From: Crocinitomicaceae bacterium
GTDB taxonomy: Bacteria; Bacteroidota; Bacteroidia; Flavobacteriales_G; Salibacteraceae
Assembly (NCBI GenBank): GCA_002707155.1
Contig: PAME01000002.1
Span: forward strand, 62,001 to 126,000
Length of the DNA stretch: 64,000 nt
Direction: 5' to 3'
Shown: positions 28,372 to 38,396 of the stretch, in pieces
Layout of the letters: the number at the start of each line of letters is the position of its first letter
How positions within the stretch are numbered: position 1 is the stretch's first letter
Position numbers and translations under genes: made by a program
The notes under the pieces: model-generated
Seen by the model: only the letters and a program-made list of their open reading frames with translations
Databases searched by the model: none
Told to the model about the DNA's origin: nothing

Positions 28372-29744
28372 GAAAAATAGTTAGCGCTTTGATCCTTTTT
28401 CTTTCGTTTATAATAAACGGAAGCGCGCAACAAGACCTTACCCTATACGAATTTAGAGCCGCGCCACAATCGAATGGGTTAAACCCCTCCAAAATACCAC
28501 TTTGCAAAGGCTATCTTTTACTGCCAGGATTAAGTGGGGGTTATGCTTCGATAAATAGTGAGGGTTTTACTTATGCTGATGCTTTTCAATTGAACGATAA
28601 TGGATCAATTGACATAAAACTCAATGAAGCTATTGATAAAATGAAAGATTTAAATAACATAAGTTTCGACTTTAAAGCTCCTATATTGGGTTTTGGGTTT
28701 AGAATGGGCGCCGGTTTTGCAACCTTTGGAGTTGAGACCAAAGGGTCAAGTAGGTTTACCGTTCCCAAAACTTTGGCCGAATTTATTTGGTTAGGGAACG
28801 CAGACGAAAAGTTTCTTGGTCAACGAGCCAGCTTTGATGGTTTAGGCGTTGACTATATGCAATACACTGAATTTGCATTTGGCTATGCACGCGATTTTAA
28901 TGAAAATTGGACCTTTGGAATTAAGGCAAAATATTTAAGCGGTCAAGCTTTTTTGCGCACCACTCAAAGCAGTCTTGGCATTACCACAAATGCTGAAAAT
29001 TATGCTATAACTCTTGACGGAGAACTGCAAATTCAAGCAGCTGGAATTGCCGGATTGGTGGTTGATTCTTTATTGAATTTTAATGGCCTTAGCTTCGGTA
29101 ATATTGGCGATCAGTTAACCGCAGCTGGATCTGGTAATCATGGAGGAGCACTAGATATTGGGGCAACTTATAGACTCAATGAAAAAATCTCTTTCAACGC
29201 CTCTGTTCTTGATGTAGGAATAATAAATTGGGCTGCCTCTGCCGTCACAAAAACCTCTAAACCTATTAGTTATACCTATGAAGGAATCTCTGTTTCAGAT
29301 ATTACTAGCGGCCAAGATGAAGCTGAAAGTATTGTTGGAACTCTAGACACATTATTAAGTGGTATCGAATTCGATGACAAACAAGAATCCTTTACGACCA
29401 CTTTACCAATTAAAATATACGCAGGCGGAAATTATCAAATACTTCCCAAAACAGACTTATCCGTACTTACCTTCAATGAACTATATAACGGTCGATTCAA
29501 AACTTCTTTGCGCTTTGGTGTTACTCAACGTGTTAGAAACTTTCTAATGGCTACCTTAAACTATTCCGTTTACGGTAATAGCGCCGCTAATGTTGGAGCC
29601 GGTTTCACGCTTAATTTGGGTCCTTTACAGTTGTATACAATTACAGATAACGTAATCGCATTTATGTTACCTGAGCAAAGCAAGAACTTTCACCTCCGAT
29701 TTGGAATAAATCTCACGTTTGGAAACAACTTTAGCCAGAACTAA
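28368..29744 (+). CDS. DUF5723 family outer-membrane beta-barrel protein
   Basis: A 458-residue protein with a signal peptide (residues 1-20, ending GSAQ). The N-terminus (QDLTLYEFRAAPQSNGLNP) and the alternating amphipathic strands to the end match DUF5723, a Bacteroidota family of probable outer-membrane barrels distantly like PorV/FadL. Strand patterns include FGIKAKYLSGQA and the terminal FHLRFGINLTFG. It overlaps the preceding lipoprotein gene by 4 bp and ends 1 bp before the CHAT protein ATG, so the three genes form one tight transcript. Substrate unknown. Confidence 0.78.
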   Translation: MRKIVSALILFLSFIINGSAQQDLTLYEFRAAPQSNGLNPSKIPLCKGYLLLPGLSGGYASINSEGFTYADAFQLNDNGSIDIKLNEAIDKMKDLNNISFDFKAPILGFGFRMGAGFATFGVETKGSSRFTVPKTLAEFIWLGNADEKFLGQRASFDGLGVDYMQYTEFAFGYARDFNENWTFGIKAKYLSGQAFLRTTQSSLGITTNAENYAITLDGELQIQAAGIAGLVVDSLLNFNGLSFGNIGDQLTAAGSGNHGGALDIGATYRLNEKISFNASVLDVGIINWAASAVTKTSKPISYTYEGISVSDITSGQDEAESIVGTLDTLLSGIEFDDKQESFTTTLPIKIYAGGNYQILPKTDLSVLTFNELYNGRFKTSLRFGVTQRVRNFLMATLNYSVYGNSAANVGAGFTLNLGPLQLYTITDNVIAFMLPEQSKNFHLRFGINLTFGNNFSQN

Positions 29745-29745
29745 A

Positions 29746-32700
29746 ATGACAAAATCTTTACTTTCAACTTTCAAACTGTTGGCTTTTTGTGCAGTGCTTT
29801 TATTGACTGCGACTCACATGAAGGCCCAATCTAAATGGGACAAAAAGGGCGAAAAAATTATTGAAAAAAGTGAAGCAGACTATAAAAAAGGAGATTACCT
29901 AACTGCAGAAATTCGCGCGTCTCGTTACCTCAAAAAAATGAGAAAACAAGGGAATATGTCCTCCCAGTATTACACCTATGTCTCTCTCTTAAACACTCGA
30001 TACCTTCAAGGCCTTGGTCGTTTAATGGAAGTTAGAGATAGCCTAGAAAACGGGGTTTTTTATTTCAACATGTTTTTAAGCCCCGATAGTTCATTTTTTA
30101 CTCCTAGTCTTGTAGCAATTGGCGAGTCTTATTTGGAAACTGGCAACTACGTTAAGGCGAATCAATATTTAAAGCGGGTTGAAGAAAACATAGAAGAGCG
30201 ACTTAATAATGCAACTCCCTTAACCCTTTCTGATACACTCATTAAAAGGGCTCGAAAAAATCGAGCATTTTACCTATCAGACCCCATAAATAATACCGAT
30301 TCGATTTTATACAATCACATTAAAAAATTAAAGCTTAGAATTGAAATGCAACTTGGCTTCTTTAATGAAGCTTCGGGAGATGTTGAGCCCCTTATTGTAT
30401 ACCAAAATAAATTAGCACAACGTACTTTTCCAAATGTTGACACTACTGCTAAAAAACCAACTATAAAAATATCAAAGAAAGAGTTTAAGAAAAGAAACGT
30501 GGACTTAGCTGCTTTATCTGTTTTGAAAGCTGATTTCCACCGATTATCTGGAAACTACCAGAAAGCAGCTACGTTATATTATGATAATGGAATTGCTTTT
30601 AAAAAATCAGTCTCTAAAAAAAGTCTTCCCTACATCCAGAATAATTATGGAAAAACCGCGATGGCGGAAAGCGATGGACGCTTAGAAAAACCTTATAAAT
30701 ACTATGAAAAGATCAAAAGACAAATTATTAAAAGTGGGCAAATATCTAACTACCACAAGTTTTATAATGAAGTTACAGAAAAGGCAATTGAGTCCTATTT
30801 AATGGAAGATAAAAATAAAAAAGCACGTAATTTATATTTAAAATACAAACTAGATAACCAACATAAATACAGCCCTAGAAGCGTCTATTACCTCCGAGCC
30901 ATAATGCTTGAAAACGAATATACTTCCAAGAAAACGAGGTATAAAAAAGCCGTAAAAAAAGAAAATAAACTAAAAGAAGGCATTGAGCAGGTTGTTCCTT
31001 ATGACAATCTAGCCCATCTCCAGTTTAACGACCATTTCTATAATTTTTACTCTAAAAATAACCGAGTTGAAGAGGCGAGAATTGAGCGAGAAACCAACGA
31101 ATGGCTTGCGGGTCTAAATATGAGTACAGATGCGCCCTATTATTCTGCAGAAAAAATAAAACTGGCAGAATTCAATATCTTAAATCAAGACAAATTTGCT
31201 GATGCAAAATCCGTATTTGATAAGCATTTCGATGGAGTGTTTAGAAAGCAATTCCATTCTCACCACCCTCTTTATAGTGAATTTCTTAAATCTTTTAGCC
31301 TACTAAAAACATACACAGACGAATATGACGCAGCCTATCTTTTAGCGGGCGAGCGCTTAAGAATTAGTAATGAAAAATATGGGCCAGAGTCGGAACAGTA
31401 TGCCTTGGCATTAATACAGCTTAGTGAAATCAATATTCTAAAAGGAGAATACGATCAAGCGGAATCTCAACTTGAAGTAGCATCAAAGATCATTAATAAT
31501 AATTCTAGCAAGAAGAGTATGGCGTATTACACTTCGCTTAAAAACCTTGCAGATATTTACATGATTAACGGCAAATATGAAGAAGCTAAAGACACCTACA
31601 AAAAGGCTTTCAAATTACTTAAAAAATCAGGCGAAGGTGGAGAAATGGATATCAAGTCATCGGAAGACATGGCAGAGCTATATATGACTACTGGACGATA
31701 TAAGGATGCTGAAAATATTATTTTACAATCCATTAATGCGAATGAATCAAAATTTGGAGAGAATCACTTTAAGTTGGTAAAACCTCTAAACCTTTATGCT
31801 CAATTGTATTTGATTTTAGGTGAATATATCGAAGCAGAAAAAAGAGCAAATAGGGCAATAGATATTGCTGAAAAAAGTCTTGGAGACACAAGTGTTGCAT
31901 ATATGGATAACCTTATGCTTCTTGGAAATGTTTATGTGAAAATGGGGAATTATGATGATGCAAAAAAAATATACAAAGATGCCTTATCACTAATTCGTAA
32001 AAAATTCGGTGAAGAAAATATTCGTGAAGCTGATATCTTAAAATCACTTGCGGATGCAAACTTTAGGTCTGATGATGCAAACCTTGAAACCATTAACGGT
32101 TACCTAGACCATGCAAAAGACATTGTAATTACAAGCTTTAACCCAGCGCATCCTGATTATGGTGCGTTGCTTGAATATCAAGGACAAGTGTTCATGCTTT
32201 TTGAAAAATATCCAGAGGCGGATCTAATGCTAAAAGATGCCCAATTCATATGGCTCAATAAATTTGGTAAAAACCACATTAATACGGCTCGAAATGAAAT
32301 GCTAGTTGGTGATTTAAAATACCTACAACAAAAATATGAAGAAGCCGAAAAAAGCTATGAAGAGGCTGCTCAATCTTATAAGTCGCTGTTCAACGACCTG
32401 CATCCTGGTTATTTAGAAGCTAAAAGCAAGCAAGCTAAAAGTTACTATGCAGCTGGTAAATTAATGAAAGCTAAATCTGTTTACGACGAAACAACCGAAA
32501 GCTACCTAGGTTATTTGAAGGATTATTTCCCTGCATTGTCTGAGTCAGAAAAAGGAAAATATTGGAACTCTATTAAACGAGATTTTGAAATTTACAATTC
32601 TCTAGCACTTGCCACTTACGAAAAAAACAATAAAGCACTTAGAAACGTTTACAATTTCAAACTTTCAACCAAAGCCGTTCTTCAAAGCAGTTCAACGAAG

Positions 32701-34095
32701 CTTAAATCAAGAATTGTTAATTCAAATGATGGGGATCTAATTTATCGTTTTGACCAATACAATGACAAAAAAGATATGTTGACAAAAGGGCTCGCAATGT
32801 CTCCGGAAGAACGCGAGGTTAATGGAATTGAAATGTCAAAATTGAGTAAACAAATTAATGCCCTAGAAAAACAACTGAGTGAAGAATCAGAAGACTTTGC
32901 AGGCGCATTCGACAGCGAACAGTATAATTGGAAGGACGTTAAGAAAAGTTTGAAAGAAAATGAATACGCTATTGAAATTATACGTTTTCGTCATTTTGAT
33001 AAACAATTTACCGACAGCGTATTATATGCAGCACTTATCTTAAATAAAAAATCCAAAGGCCCTAAGCTTGTCTTGTTAAACAACGGAAGTGAGTTGGAAA
33101 AAAAATACTTTAAAGGATATAGAAATAGTATCAAGTATAAGGTTAACAAAGACAAGTACAGCTATCCTAATTTTTGGAAAGCAATAGATGAGGAAATTGA
33201 AGACGGGGCTAAAGTTTTTGTTTCAGCAGATGGTGTGTTTAACCAGCTTAATATTGAAACCTTAATGGATGAAAACGGTAAATATATCATCGAAAAAAAT
33301 GAAATATATAACCTTAGTAACTCTAAAGACTTAGTAATAGCAAGAAGAGAAGACTTTATTGAAACCTACGATAAGTCAACAGCAATGTTAATGGGTAACC
33401 CAAGTTTTGCTGCAAGCGGAACAGACATTGACTTAGGAAATAAAGTAAGTTCAATTGAAGCTCTGCCGGGAGCTGAAGAAGAGATTAAAAAAGTAGCAAA
33501 GTTATTAGATGGCAATCAATGGCAAACTCAAGTTAAAGTGCAAGGCGAAGCTACCGAACAAGCCTTGAAAAAAATGAATAGCCCAAGAGTTTGTCATATT
33601 GCAACGCATGGATTCTTTATGGAAGAATCCAATGAAGACGATAAGAAAAGTCAAATTACTGGAGACTTCGCTGATAACCCATTATTACGGTCAGGATTGT
33701 TATTTACCGGTGTTGGTGAACTTTTAGCCAAAAACAACATTTATGATTTCAACAAAAAAGATGGAATTTTAACCGCCTATGAAGCTATGAACCTAAACTT
33801 AGATCACACTGAATTGGTCGTTTTGAGTGCTTGTGAAACAGGGGTTGGAGAGATTAAATCTGGCGAAGGTGTTTATGGTTTGCAACGCTCATTTATTGTT
33901 GCGGGAGCACAAAATGTTATAATGACCTTGTTTAAGGTAAATGATGAAGTTACGCAGGAACTGATGAGTGACTTTTATACTCAATGGCTAGCAACCGGTG
34001 ATAAAAGAGCTGCCTTCCAAAGTGCAAAACTTAAAATAAAAGAGAAATACCAGAAGCCTGTATACTGGGGTAGCTTTGTATTAATTGGCATGTAA
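29746..34095 (+). CDS. secreted TPR-CHAT (caspase-like) protein
   Basis: A 1,449-residue protein with a signal peptide (residues ~1-28, ending MKAQ). Residues ~35-960 are many tetratricopeptide repeats; clear units include GDYLTAEIRASRYLKK, GKYEEAKDTYKKAFKLLKKS and GNYDDAKKIYKDALSLIRK. The CHAT domain fills the C-terminal ~380 residues, with the caspase-type dyad: His1288 in HIATHGFF and Cys1363 in VVLSACETG. CHAT proteases are related to caspases and separase; export makes periplasmic or surface action likely. The start at 29746 is preferred to an in-frame ATG at 29719 because it sits 1 bp after the DUF5723 stop and gives a compact signal peptide. The yraN start overlaps its stop by 1 bp. 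Confidence 0.9.
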   Translation: MTKSLLSTFKLLAFCAVLLLTATHMKAQSKWDKKGEKIIEKSEADYKKGDYLTAEIRASRYLKKMRKQGNMSSQYYTYVSLLNTRYLQGLGRLMEVRDSLENGVFYFNMFLSPDSSFFTPSLVAIGESYLETGNYVKANQYLKRVEENIEERLNNATPLTLSDTLIKRARKNRAFYLSDPINNTDSILYNHIKKLKLRIEMQLGFFNEASGDVEPLIVYQNKLAQRTFPNVDTTAKKPTIKISKKEFKKRNVDLAALSVLKADFHRLSGNYQKAATLYYDNGIAFKKSVSKKSLPYIQNNYGKTAMAESDGRLEKPYKYYEKIKRQIIKSGQISNYHKFYNEVTEKAIESYLMEDKNKKARNLYLKYKLDNQHKYSPRSVYYLRAIMLENEYTSKKTRYKKAVKKENKLKEGIEQVVPYDNLAHLQFNDHFYNFYSKNNRVEEARIERETNEWLAGLNMSTDAPYYSAEKIKLAEFNILNQDKFADAKSVFDKHFDGVFRKQFHSHHPLYSEFLKSFSLLKTYTDEYDAAYLLAGERLRISNEKYGPESEQYALALIQLSEINILKGEYDQAESQLEVASKIINNNSSKKSMAYYTSLKNLADIYMINGKYEEAKDTYKKAFKLLKKSGEGGEMDIKSSEDMAELYMTTGRYKDAENIILQSINANESKFGENHFKLVKPLNLYAQLYLILGEYIEAEKRANRAIDIAEKSLGDTSVAYMDNLMLLGNVYVKMGNYDDAKKIYKDALSLIRKKFGEENIREADILKSLADANFRSDDANLETINGYLDHAKDIVITSFNPAHPDYGALLEYQGQVFMLFEKYPEADLMLKDAQFIWLNKFGKNHINTARNEMLVGDLKYLQQKYEEAEKSYEEAAQSYKSLFNDLHPGYLEAKSKQAKSYYAAGKLMKAKSVYDETTESYLGYLKDYFPALSESEKGKYWNSIKRDFEIYNSLALATYEKNNKALRNVYNFKLSTKAVLQSSSTKLKSRIVNSNDGDLIYRFDQYNDKKDMLTKGLAMSPEEREVNGIEMSKLSKQINALEKQLSEESEDFAGAFDSEQYNWKDVKKSLKENEYAIEIIRFRHFDKQFTDSVLYAALILNKKSKGPKLVLLNNGSELEKKYFKGYRNSIKYKVNKDKYSYPNFWKAIDEEIEDGAKVFVSADGVFNQLNIETLMDENGKYIIEKNEIYNLSNSKDLVIARREDFIETYDKSTAMLMGNPSFAASGTDIDLGNKVSSIEALPGAEEEIKKVAKLLDGNQWQTQVKVQGEATEQALKKMNSPRVCHIATHGFFMEESNEDDKKSQITGDFADNPLLRSGLLFTGVGELLAKNNIYDFNKKDGILTAYEAMNLNLDHTELVVLSACETGVGEIKSGEGVYGLQRSFIVAGAQNVIMTLFKVNDEVTQELMSDFYTQWLATGDKRAAFQSAKLKIKEKYQKPVYWGSFVLIGM

Positions 34096-34454
34096 TGGAC
34101 AATAAATCCACTGGAAATAAAGGTGAATTGATTGCTCGAGACCTTCTTATTTCAAAGGGCTACATTATAAAGGCTAGCAACTGGCGTCACTCTTATTTAG
34201 AGGTAGATATTATTTGCGAATCAGAAAACGAAATCGTTTTTGTAGAAGTTAAAACCCGCTCCAACGGATACTTTGGAGACCCCATTCAGTCAGTTTCTAA
34301 TAAGCAACAAAAAAACCTAATTGATGCGGCGGAGGCATATATCGATCAATTTGAGATTGATAAAGAATTTCGGTTTGATATAATCGGAATATTAAACGAA
34401 AACCAACAGCCCGACATTAATCATGTAGAGGACGCATTTGGACCTGAATTCTAG
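34095..34454 (+). CDS. YraN family protein (UPF0102)
   Basis: A 119-residue protein with the YraN pattern: GNKGELIARDLLISKGY, then LEVDIICESENEIVFVEVKTR at about 37-57, which matches the PD-(D/E)XK nuclease core (E/D...ExK). The family is nuclease-like, of uncertain role, perhaps in DNA uptake or repair. The start overlaps the CHAT stop by one base (TAATG), so it is probably translationally coupled although functionally unrelated. Confidence 0.9.
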   Translation: MDNKSTGNKGELIARDLLISKGYIIKASNWRHSYLEVDIICESENEIVFVEVKTRSNGYFGDPIQSVSNKQQKNLIDAAEAYIDQFEIDKEFRFDIIGILNENQQPDINHVEDAFGPEF

Positions 34455-34538
34455 TCTTTTCCAGTTTGACCTAAACTCAACCAACTAGTTACTTGTCTCT
34501 ACTATCTATTTACTAAAATCTGCGAACTTTGCATTGCA

Positions 34539-34718
34539 ATGGGAGACTTTGATCAATTTAAAAGCTTAGACCCTGAGGACTTTTACAAGCACCCAGATGG
34601 CTTTATTATTTTTACTGAAAAGTATCACCTAAAACGCGGATATTGCTGTAAAAACGGCTGCAAACATTGCCCCTACGGATTTAAGAAAAACAGAAAAATA
34701 AAGAAGAATGACGTTTAA
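34539..34718 (+). CDS. DUF5522 small cysteine-rich protein
   Basis: A 59-residue protein, ATG 34539, TAA 34716-34718. The core GYCCKNGCKHCPYGF at about residues 34-48 has four cysteines plus a His and matches DUF5522, preceded by the usual FTEKYHLKR. Such a cluster may bind zinc or an Fe-S cluster; no function is known. Its last 11 bp overlap the start of hutU in another frame, so the two are coupled. A candidate -7-like box (ACTTTG, 34526-34531) lies just upstream. Confidence 0.85.
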   Translation: MGDFDQFKSLDPEDFYKHPDGFIIFTEKYHLKRGYCCKNGCKHCPYGFKKNRKIKKNDV

Positions 34719-36696
34719 AGAACAAGTACTTCAAGGAATACCAGATAACTTACCAAACCCAAAGCCTTATGATGCGACAATAAATCATGCTCCTAAGCGC
34801 AAGGAAATACTTAATGATAAAGAGAAAAAACTTGCATTAAAAAATGCCTTGCGATACTTTCCGAAAAAGCATCATGCTACCCTGCTCCCAGAGTTTAAGC
34901 AAGAGCTAAAAGATTACGGCAGAATTTATATGTACCGTTTTCGTCCTGATTACACCATAACAGCTCGATCTCTTGAAGCGTTTCCGCATCAATCGAAACA
35001 AGCAGCCGCTATAATGCTTATGCTAAGTAATAACCTAGACTATGCTGTTGCTCAGCACCCTCACGAACTCATTACTTACGGAGGCAATGGCGCAGTTTTT
35101 CAAAATTGGGCGCAGTATTTATTAACCATGCAGTATTTAGCTCAAATGACCGATGAGCAAACTTTGGCCATGTATTCAGGGCATCCAATGGGCTTATTTC
35201 CATCTCACACCGACGCTCCTAGGGTCGTCGTAACCAATGGCATGATGATTCCAAATTATTCTCAACCTGATGACTGGGAAAAATTTAATGCCTTAGGCGT
35301 TACTCAATACGGACAAATGACTGCTGGTTCATTTATGTACATAGGGCCGCAAGGTATCGTGCATGGAACTACAATTACCGTTTTGAACGCCGGAAGAATG
35401 ATTTCAGAAAATGGCGAAGGACTTGAAGGAAAAATATTCTTAACAGCGGGACTTGGAGGAATGAGCGGTGCACAACCAAAAGCAGGAAATATTGCCGGTT
35501 GTATTACCATTTGTGCAGAGGTTAACAAAAAAGCAACGCAAACCAGACATTCACAAGGCTGGGTTGATGAAGTGATTGATAACCTTGACGAACTTATGAC
35601 TCGAGTAACAAGCGCTAAGGCCAACAAAGAAATCGTCTCGATTGCCTATCAAGGAAATGTGGTTTCCGTGTGGGAACGTTTTGCGGAAGAAGGCATAAAA
35701 GTAGACTTAGGTAGCGATCAAACTTCGCTTCACAATCCTTGGGCAGGTGGTTATTACCCTGTCGGGTTATCTTTTGAGGAAGCCAACGAAATGATGGCCG
35801 AAAACCCGAGTAAATTTAAAGAACACATTCAAGAATCACTGCGAAGACACGTTGCTGCAGTGAATAAATGTGTGGCAAATGGCACTTACTTTTTCGACTA
35901 TGGAAATGCCTTTCTGTTGGAATCAAGCCGGGCAAAAGCTGACATACTTAAGGAAGACGGTGACTTTAAATACCCTTCTTACGTTCAAGACATAATGGGA
36001 CCTATGTGTTTTGACTATGGTTTTGGACCATTTAGATGGGTATGTTCTAGCAGTGATCCAAAAGATTTGGAAATTACAGATAGAATTGCTGCGGACGTGC
36101 TCACAAAAATTAAAGCCCACTCTCCTATTGAAATTCAGCAACAAATGGAAGATAATATTCGCTGGATTAAAGCTGCAGGAGAAAACAAAATGGTGGTGGG
36201 TTCTCAAGCGCGCATCTTATATGCAGATGCAGAAGGTAGAATGAAAATTGCCGAAGCCTTCAATAGCGCCATTGCTAATGGAGAACTATCTTCACCAATA
36301 ATTTTAGGTAGAGATCATCACGATGTTTCAGGAACAGATTCTCCCTACAGAGAAACGAGCAACATTTATGACGGATCTCAATTCACTGCTGATATGGCCG
36401 TGCAGAATTTTGTTGGAGATGGATTTAGAGGAGCTACTTGGATTTCCCTGCACAATGGCGGCGGCGTTGGCTGGGGCGAAGTTATGAATGGTGGATTCGG
36501 AATGCTTCTAGATGGGTCCAAAGACTCGGACAGAAGGCTTAAAATGATGTTGCATTGGGATGTAAACAATGGAATTGCAAGAAGAAGTTGGGCTAGAAAC
36601 GAACCTGCAATTTTCGCAATAAAACGCGCCATGGAAAATGAACCCTTGCTGAAAGTTACCTTGCCAAATATTGTTGATGACTCCTTACTAGATTAG
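34708..36696 (+). CDS. hutU: urocanate hydratase
   Basis: The second enzyme of histidine breakdown, converting urocanate to 4-imidazolone-5-propionate with NAD+ as a catalytic electrophile. 662 residues, about 100 longer than the common bacterial form and close to the animal UROC1 length. Visible sites: TYGGNGAVFQNWAQY (~126), the NAD-binding GGLGGMSGAQPKAG (~249), and FGPFRWVCSSSDPKDL (~443) with the catalytic-region Cys. No other hut gene is in the window, so hutH/hutI/hutG must lie elsewhere. A HAD phosphatase gene starts 4 bp later. Confidence 0.96.
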   Translation: MTFKEQVLQGIPDNLPNPKPYDATINHAPKRKEILNDKEKKLALKNALRYFPKKHHATLLPEFKQELKDYGRIYMYRFRPDYTITARSLEAFPHQSKQAAAIMLMLSNNLDYAVAQHPHELITYGGNGAVFQNWAQYLLTMQYLAQMTDEQTLAMYSGHPMGLFPSHTDAPRVVVTNGMMIPNYSQPDDWEKFNALGVTQYGQMTAGSFMYIGPQGIVHGTTITVLNAGRMISENGEGLEGKIFLTAGLGGMSGAQPKAGNIAGCITICAEVNKKATQTRHSQGWVDEVIDNLDELMTRVTSAKANKEIVSIAYQGNVVSVWERFAEEGIKVDLGSDQTSLHNPWAGGYYPVGLSFEEANEMMAENPSKFKEHIQESLRRHVAAVNKCVANGTYFFDYGNAFLLESSRAKADILKEDGDFKYPSYVQDIMGPMCFDYGFGPFRWVCSSSDPKDLEITDRIAADVLTKIKAHSPIEIQQQMEDNIRWIKAAGENKMVVGSQARILYADAEGRMKIAEAFNSAIANGELSSPIILGRDHHDVSGTDSPYRETSNIYDGSQFTADMAVQNFVGDGFRGATWISLHNGGGVGWGEVMNGGFGMLLDGSKDSDRRLKMMLHWDVNNGIARRSWARNEPAIFAIKRAMENEPLLKVTLPNIVDDSLLD

Positions 36697-36700
36697 ACGT

Positions 36701-37531
36701 TTGAAAGAACTCTACATTTCAGACCTGGATGGAACACTGCTAAACTCTTCGGGTCGCTTATCTGAAAAGAGCGCTGTCATTGTTAATTCCTTAATCAATA
36801 ACGGGCTCAACTTTACTATTGCTACAGCTCGTTCTTTTGATTCTGCAAGTCCTTTAATTGAAAAGTTAAACTTGAAGTTACCAATGGTTTTGTACAATGG
36901 GGTTCTGGTTTATGACCCTATTTCAAAAGTCAATATTCATTCTAACTTTGTTGAAGCTGACCACAAAGAAGTCATTCTTAATTGCTTACTAAAGAAGGGT
37001 ATTGAGCCCATTGTATTTACTCTAGATGCTGCTAATCATCCTTCGGCATATTACAGAAAGCTTAATAACCCAAATATGGCAACATACATAAACACCAGAC
37101 TCTCCCAAAAAGACCGACGATTTCAGCAAGTAGAAAATTTTTTTAAAGCACGCACAGAAAATGTAATAACTATCATTTCAATTGGGGATGAAAAAACCCT
37201 TTTAGCTGCTAAAAAAAGTATTGAGGCATTGTTGGAGATTCAAATTCATTTTGCTGAAGATGTCTATTATAAAAATGCCTTTTGGTTAGAGTTTACCGCT
37301 CCAAAGTCTTCAAAAAAAGACGGCGTTTCTTTTCTTAAGAACCATCTGAGCGCGGAAAAATTAATCTGTTTTGGAGATAACCTAAATGACATATCCATGT
37401 TTAAAATAGCAGATGAAAAATTCGCAACTGCTAATGCTCGAAATGAATTAAAATCAATAGCTACTGATAGTATAGGGCATTGTGATGATCATGCAGTGGC
37501 GAGATACCTTCAGCAAAGATTAAAAGCATAA
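36701..37531 (+). CDS. Cof-type HAD-IIB phosphatase
   Basis: A 276-residue HAD hydrolase. Motif I DLDGTLLN gives the nucleophile Asp at residue ~8, and motif IV is FGDNLNDISMF (~222). The C2B cap between them marks the Cof/YbjI type, which dephosphorylates sugar or cofactor phosphates; the substrate is unknown. The start is TTG at 36701, 4 bp after the hutU stop; no ATG precedes motif I. Confidence 0.88.
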   Translation: MKELYISDLDGTLLNSSGRLSEKSAVIVNSLINNGLNFTIATARSFDSASPLIEKLNLKLPMVLYNGVLVYDPISKVNIHSNFVEADHKEVILNCLLKKGIEPIVFTLDAANHPSAYYRKLNNPNMATYINTRLSQKDRRFQQVENFFKARTENVITIISIGDEKTLLAAKKSIEALLEIQIHFAEDVYYKNAFWLEFTAPKSSKKDGVSFLKNHLSAEKLICFGDNLNDISMFKIADEKFATANARNELKSIATDSIGHCDDHAVARYLQQRLKA

Positions 37532-37541
37532 TGAGCGCTAA

Positions 37542-37576
37542 TTGACAAATGGCACATCAATAAATATGCACCTTTG
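37542..37576 (+). promoter_or_regulatory. possible promoter TTGACA...CACCTTTG for the DUF6503-trmL genes
   Basis: TTG at 37542-37544 and a near-consensus -7 box CACCTTTG at 37569-37576 (first base differs from TAnnTTTG), with 24 bp between them. The box ends only 4 bp from the ATG at 37581, implying a very short or absent leader. Confidence 0.3.
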
Positions 37577-37580
37577 AACT

Positions 37581-38390
37581 ATGAAAACTCCAAACTTTTT
37601 GATTGCCATAATATGTATCGCATTATTTTCTGCTTGCGAAAACGATACTCCAAAAACAAAGCTTATAACTTCTGAAAAGGAGCAAACAATAAAGGGAAAT
37701 GACGATCGGGTAATCCTAGAAAAAGCGCATAAAAAATCTGCTTTTTTAAGTAACCAAGCCATTCGATTTAAAATTAATTTAAGCTTTGGTGGAAAAGAAC
37801 GACTGGCTGGAAAAATGACCTTAGCTACAAATTCTACAGCAGGAAAAATTGAATATAAAAATGGGAATGTCTTGCTTTATAATAAAGAAGGAATATTCCA
37901 TTCTGATAGCATGGGAAGTGATAGCAAACTACGTTTTGCAGCTTACACTTGGTCTTATTTCTTTTTACTTCCCTATAAACTAAGTGATCCAGGGACTAAT
38001 TGGAGGCCATTGAATTTACCATCTTTAGGTGACTCAAAACAGAGCGTGTACCATCTAAGTTTTAATGCTGGTATAGGTGATGCACCAGACGATTGGTATA
38101 AAATATACGCTAACCAAAAATCAAATTTGGTAGAGGCGGCCTCCTATATTGTTACCGCAAATAAAACTAAAGAAGAAGCAGAGAAAGACCCGCATGCAAT
38201 TCAGTATCTAAATTATAAACTAGTAAGCGGTGTTCCAATAGCACATAAATGGGCGTTCTGGGCTTGGAGAGCAGACAGCGGACTTACAAAACAGCTTGGA
38301 AATACTCAAATAGAAAACGTTGAATTTATAGCTATAAAAAATGATTTCTTTCATTCAGACTCCAGCTTAATCCAGCTGCCCTCAAATTAA
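37581..38390 (+). CDS. DUF6503 family lipoprotein
   Basis: A 269-residue protein with signal sequence and lipobox LFSAC (Cys ~19). The mature part (HKKSAFLSNQAIRFKINLSFGG, then WSYFFLLPYKLSDPGT and DDWYKIYANQKSNLVEAASY) matches DUF6503, a Bacteroidota lipoprotein family with a lipocalin- or LolA-like beta pattern. The role is unknown. trmL begins 6 bp downstream. Confidence 0.8.
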   Translation: MKTPNFLIAIICIALFSACENDTPKTKLITSEKEQTIKGNDDRVILEKAHKKSAFLSNQAIRFKINLSFGGKERLAGKMTLATNSTAGKIEYKNGNVLLYNKEGIFHSDSMGSDSKLRFAAYTWSYFFLLPYKLSDPGTNWRPLNLPSLGDSKQSVYHLSFNAGIGDAPDDWYKIYANQKSNLVEAASYIVTANKTKEEAEKDPHAIQYLNYKLVSGVPIAHKWAFWAWRADSGLTKQLGNTQIENVEFIAIKNDFFHSDSSLIQLPSN

Positions 38391-38396
38391 AACGTT

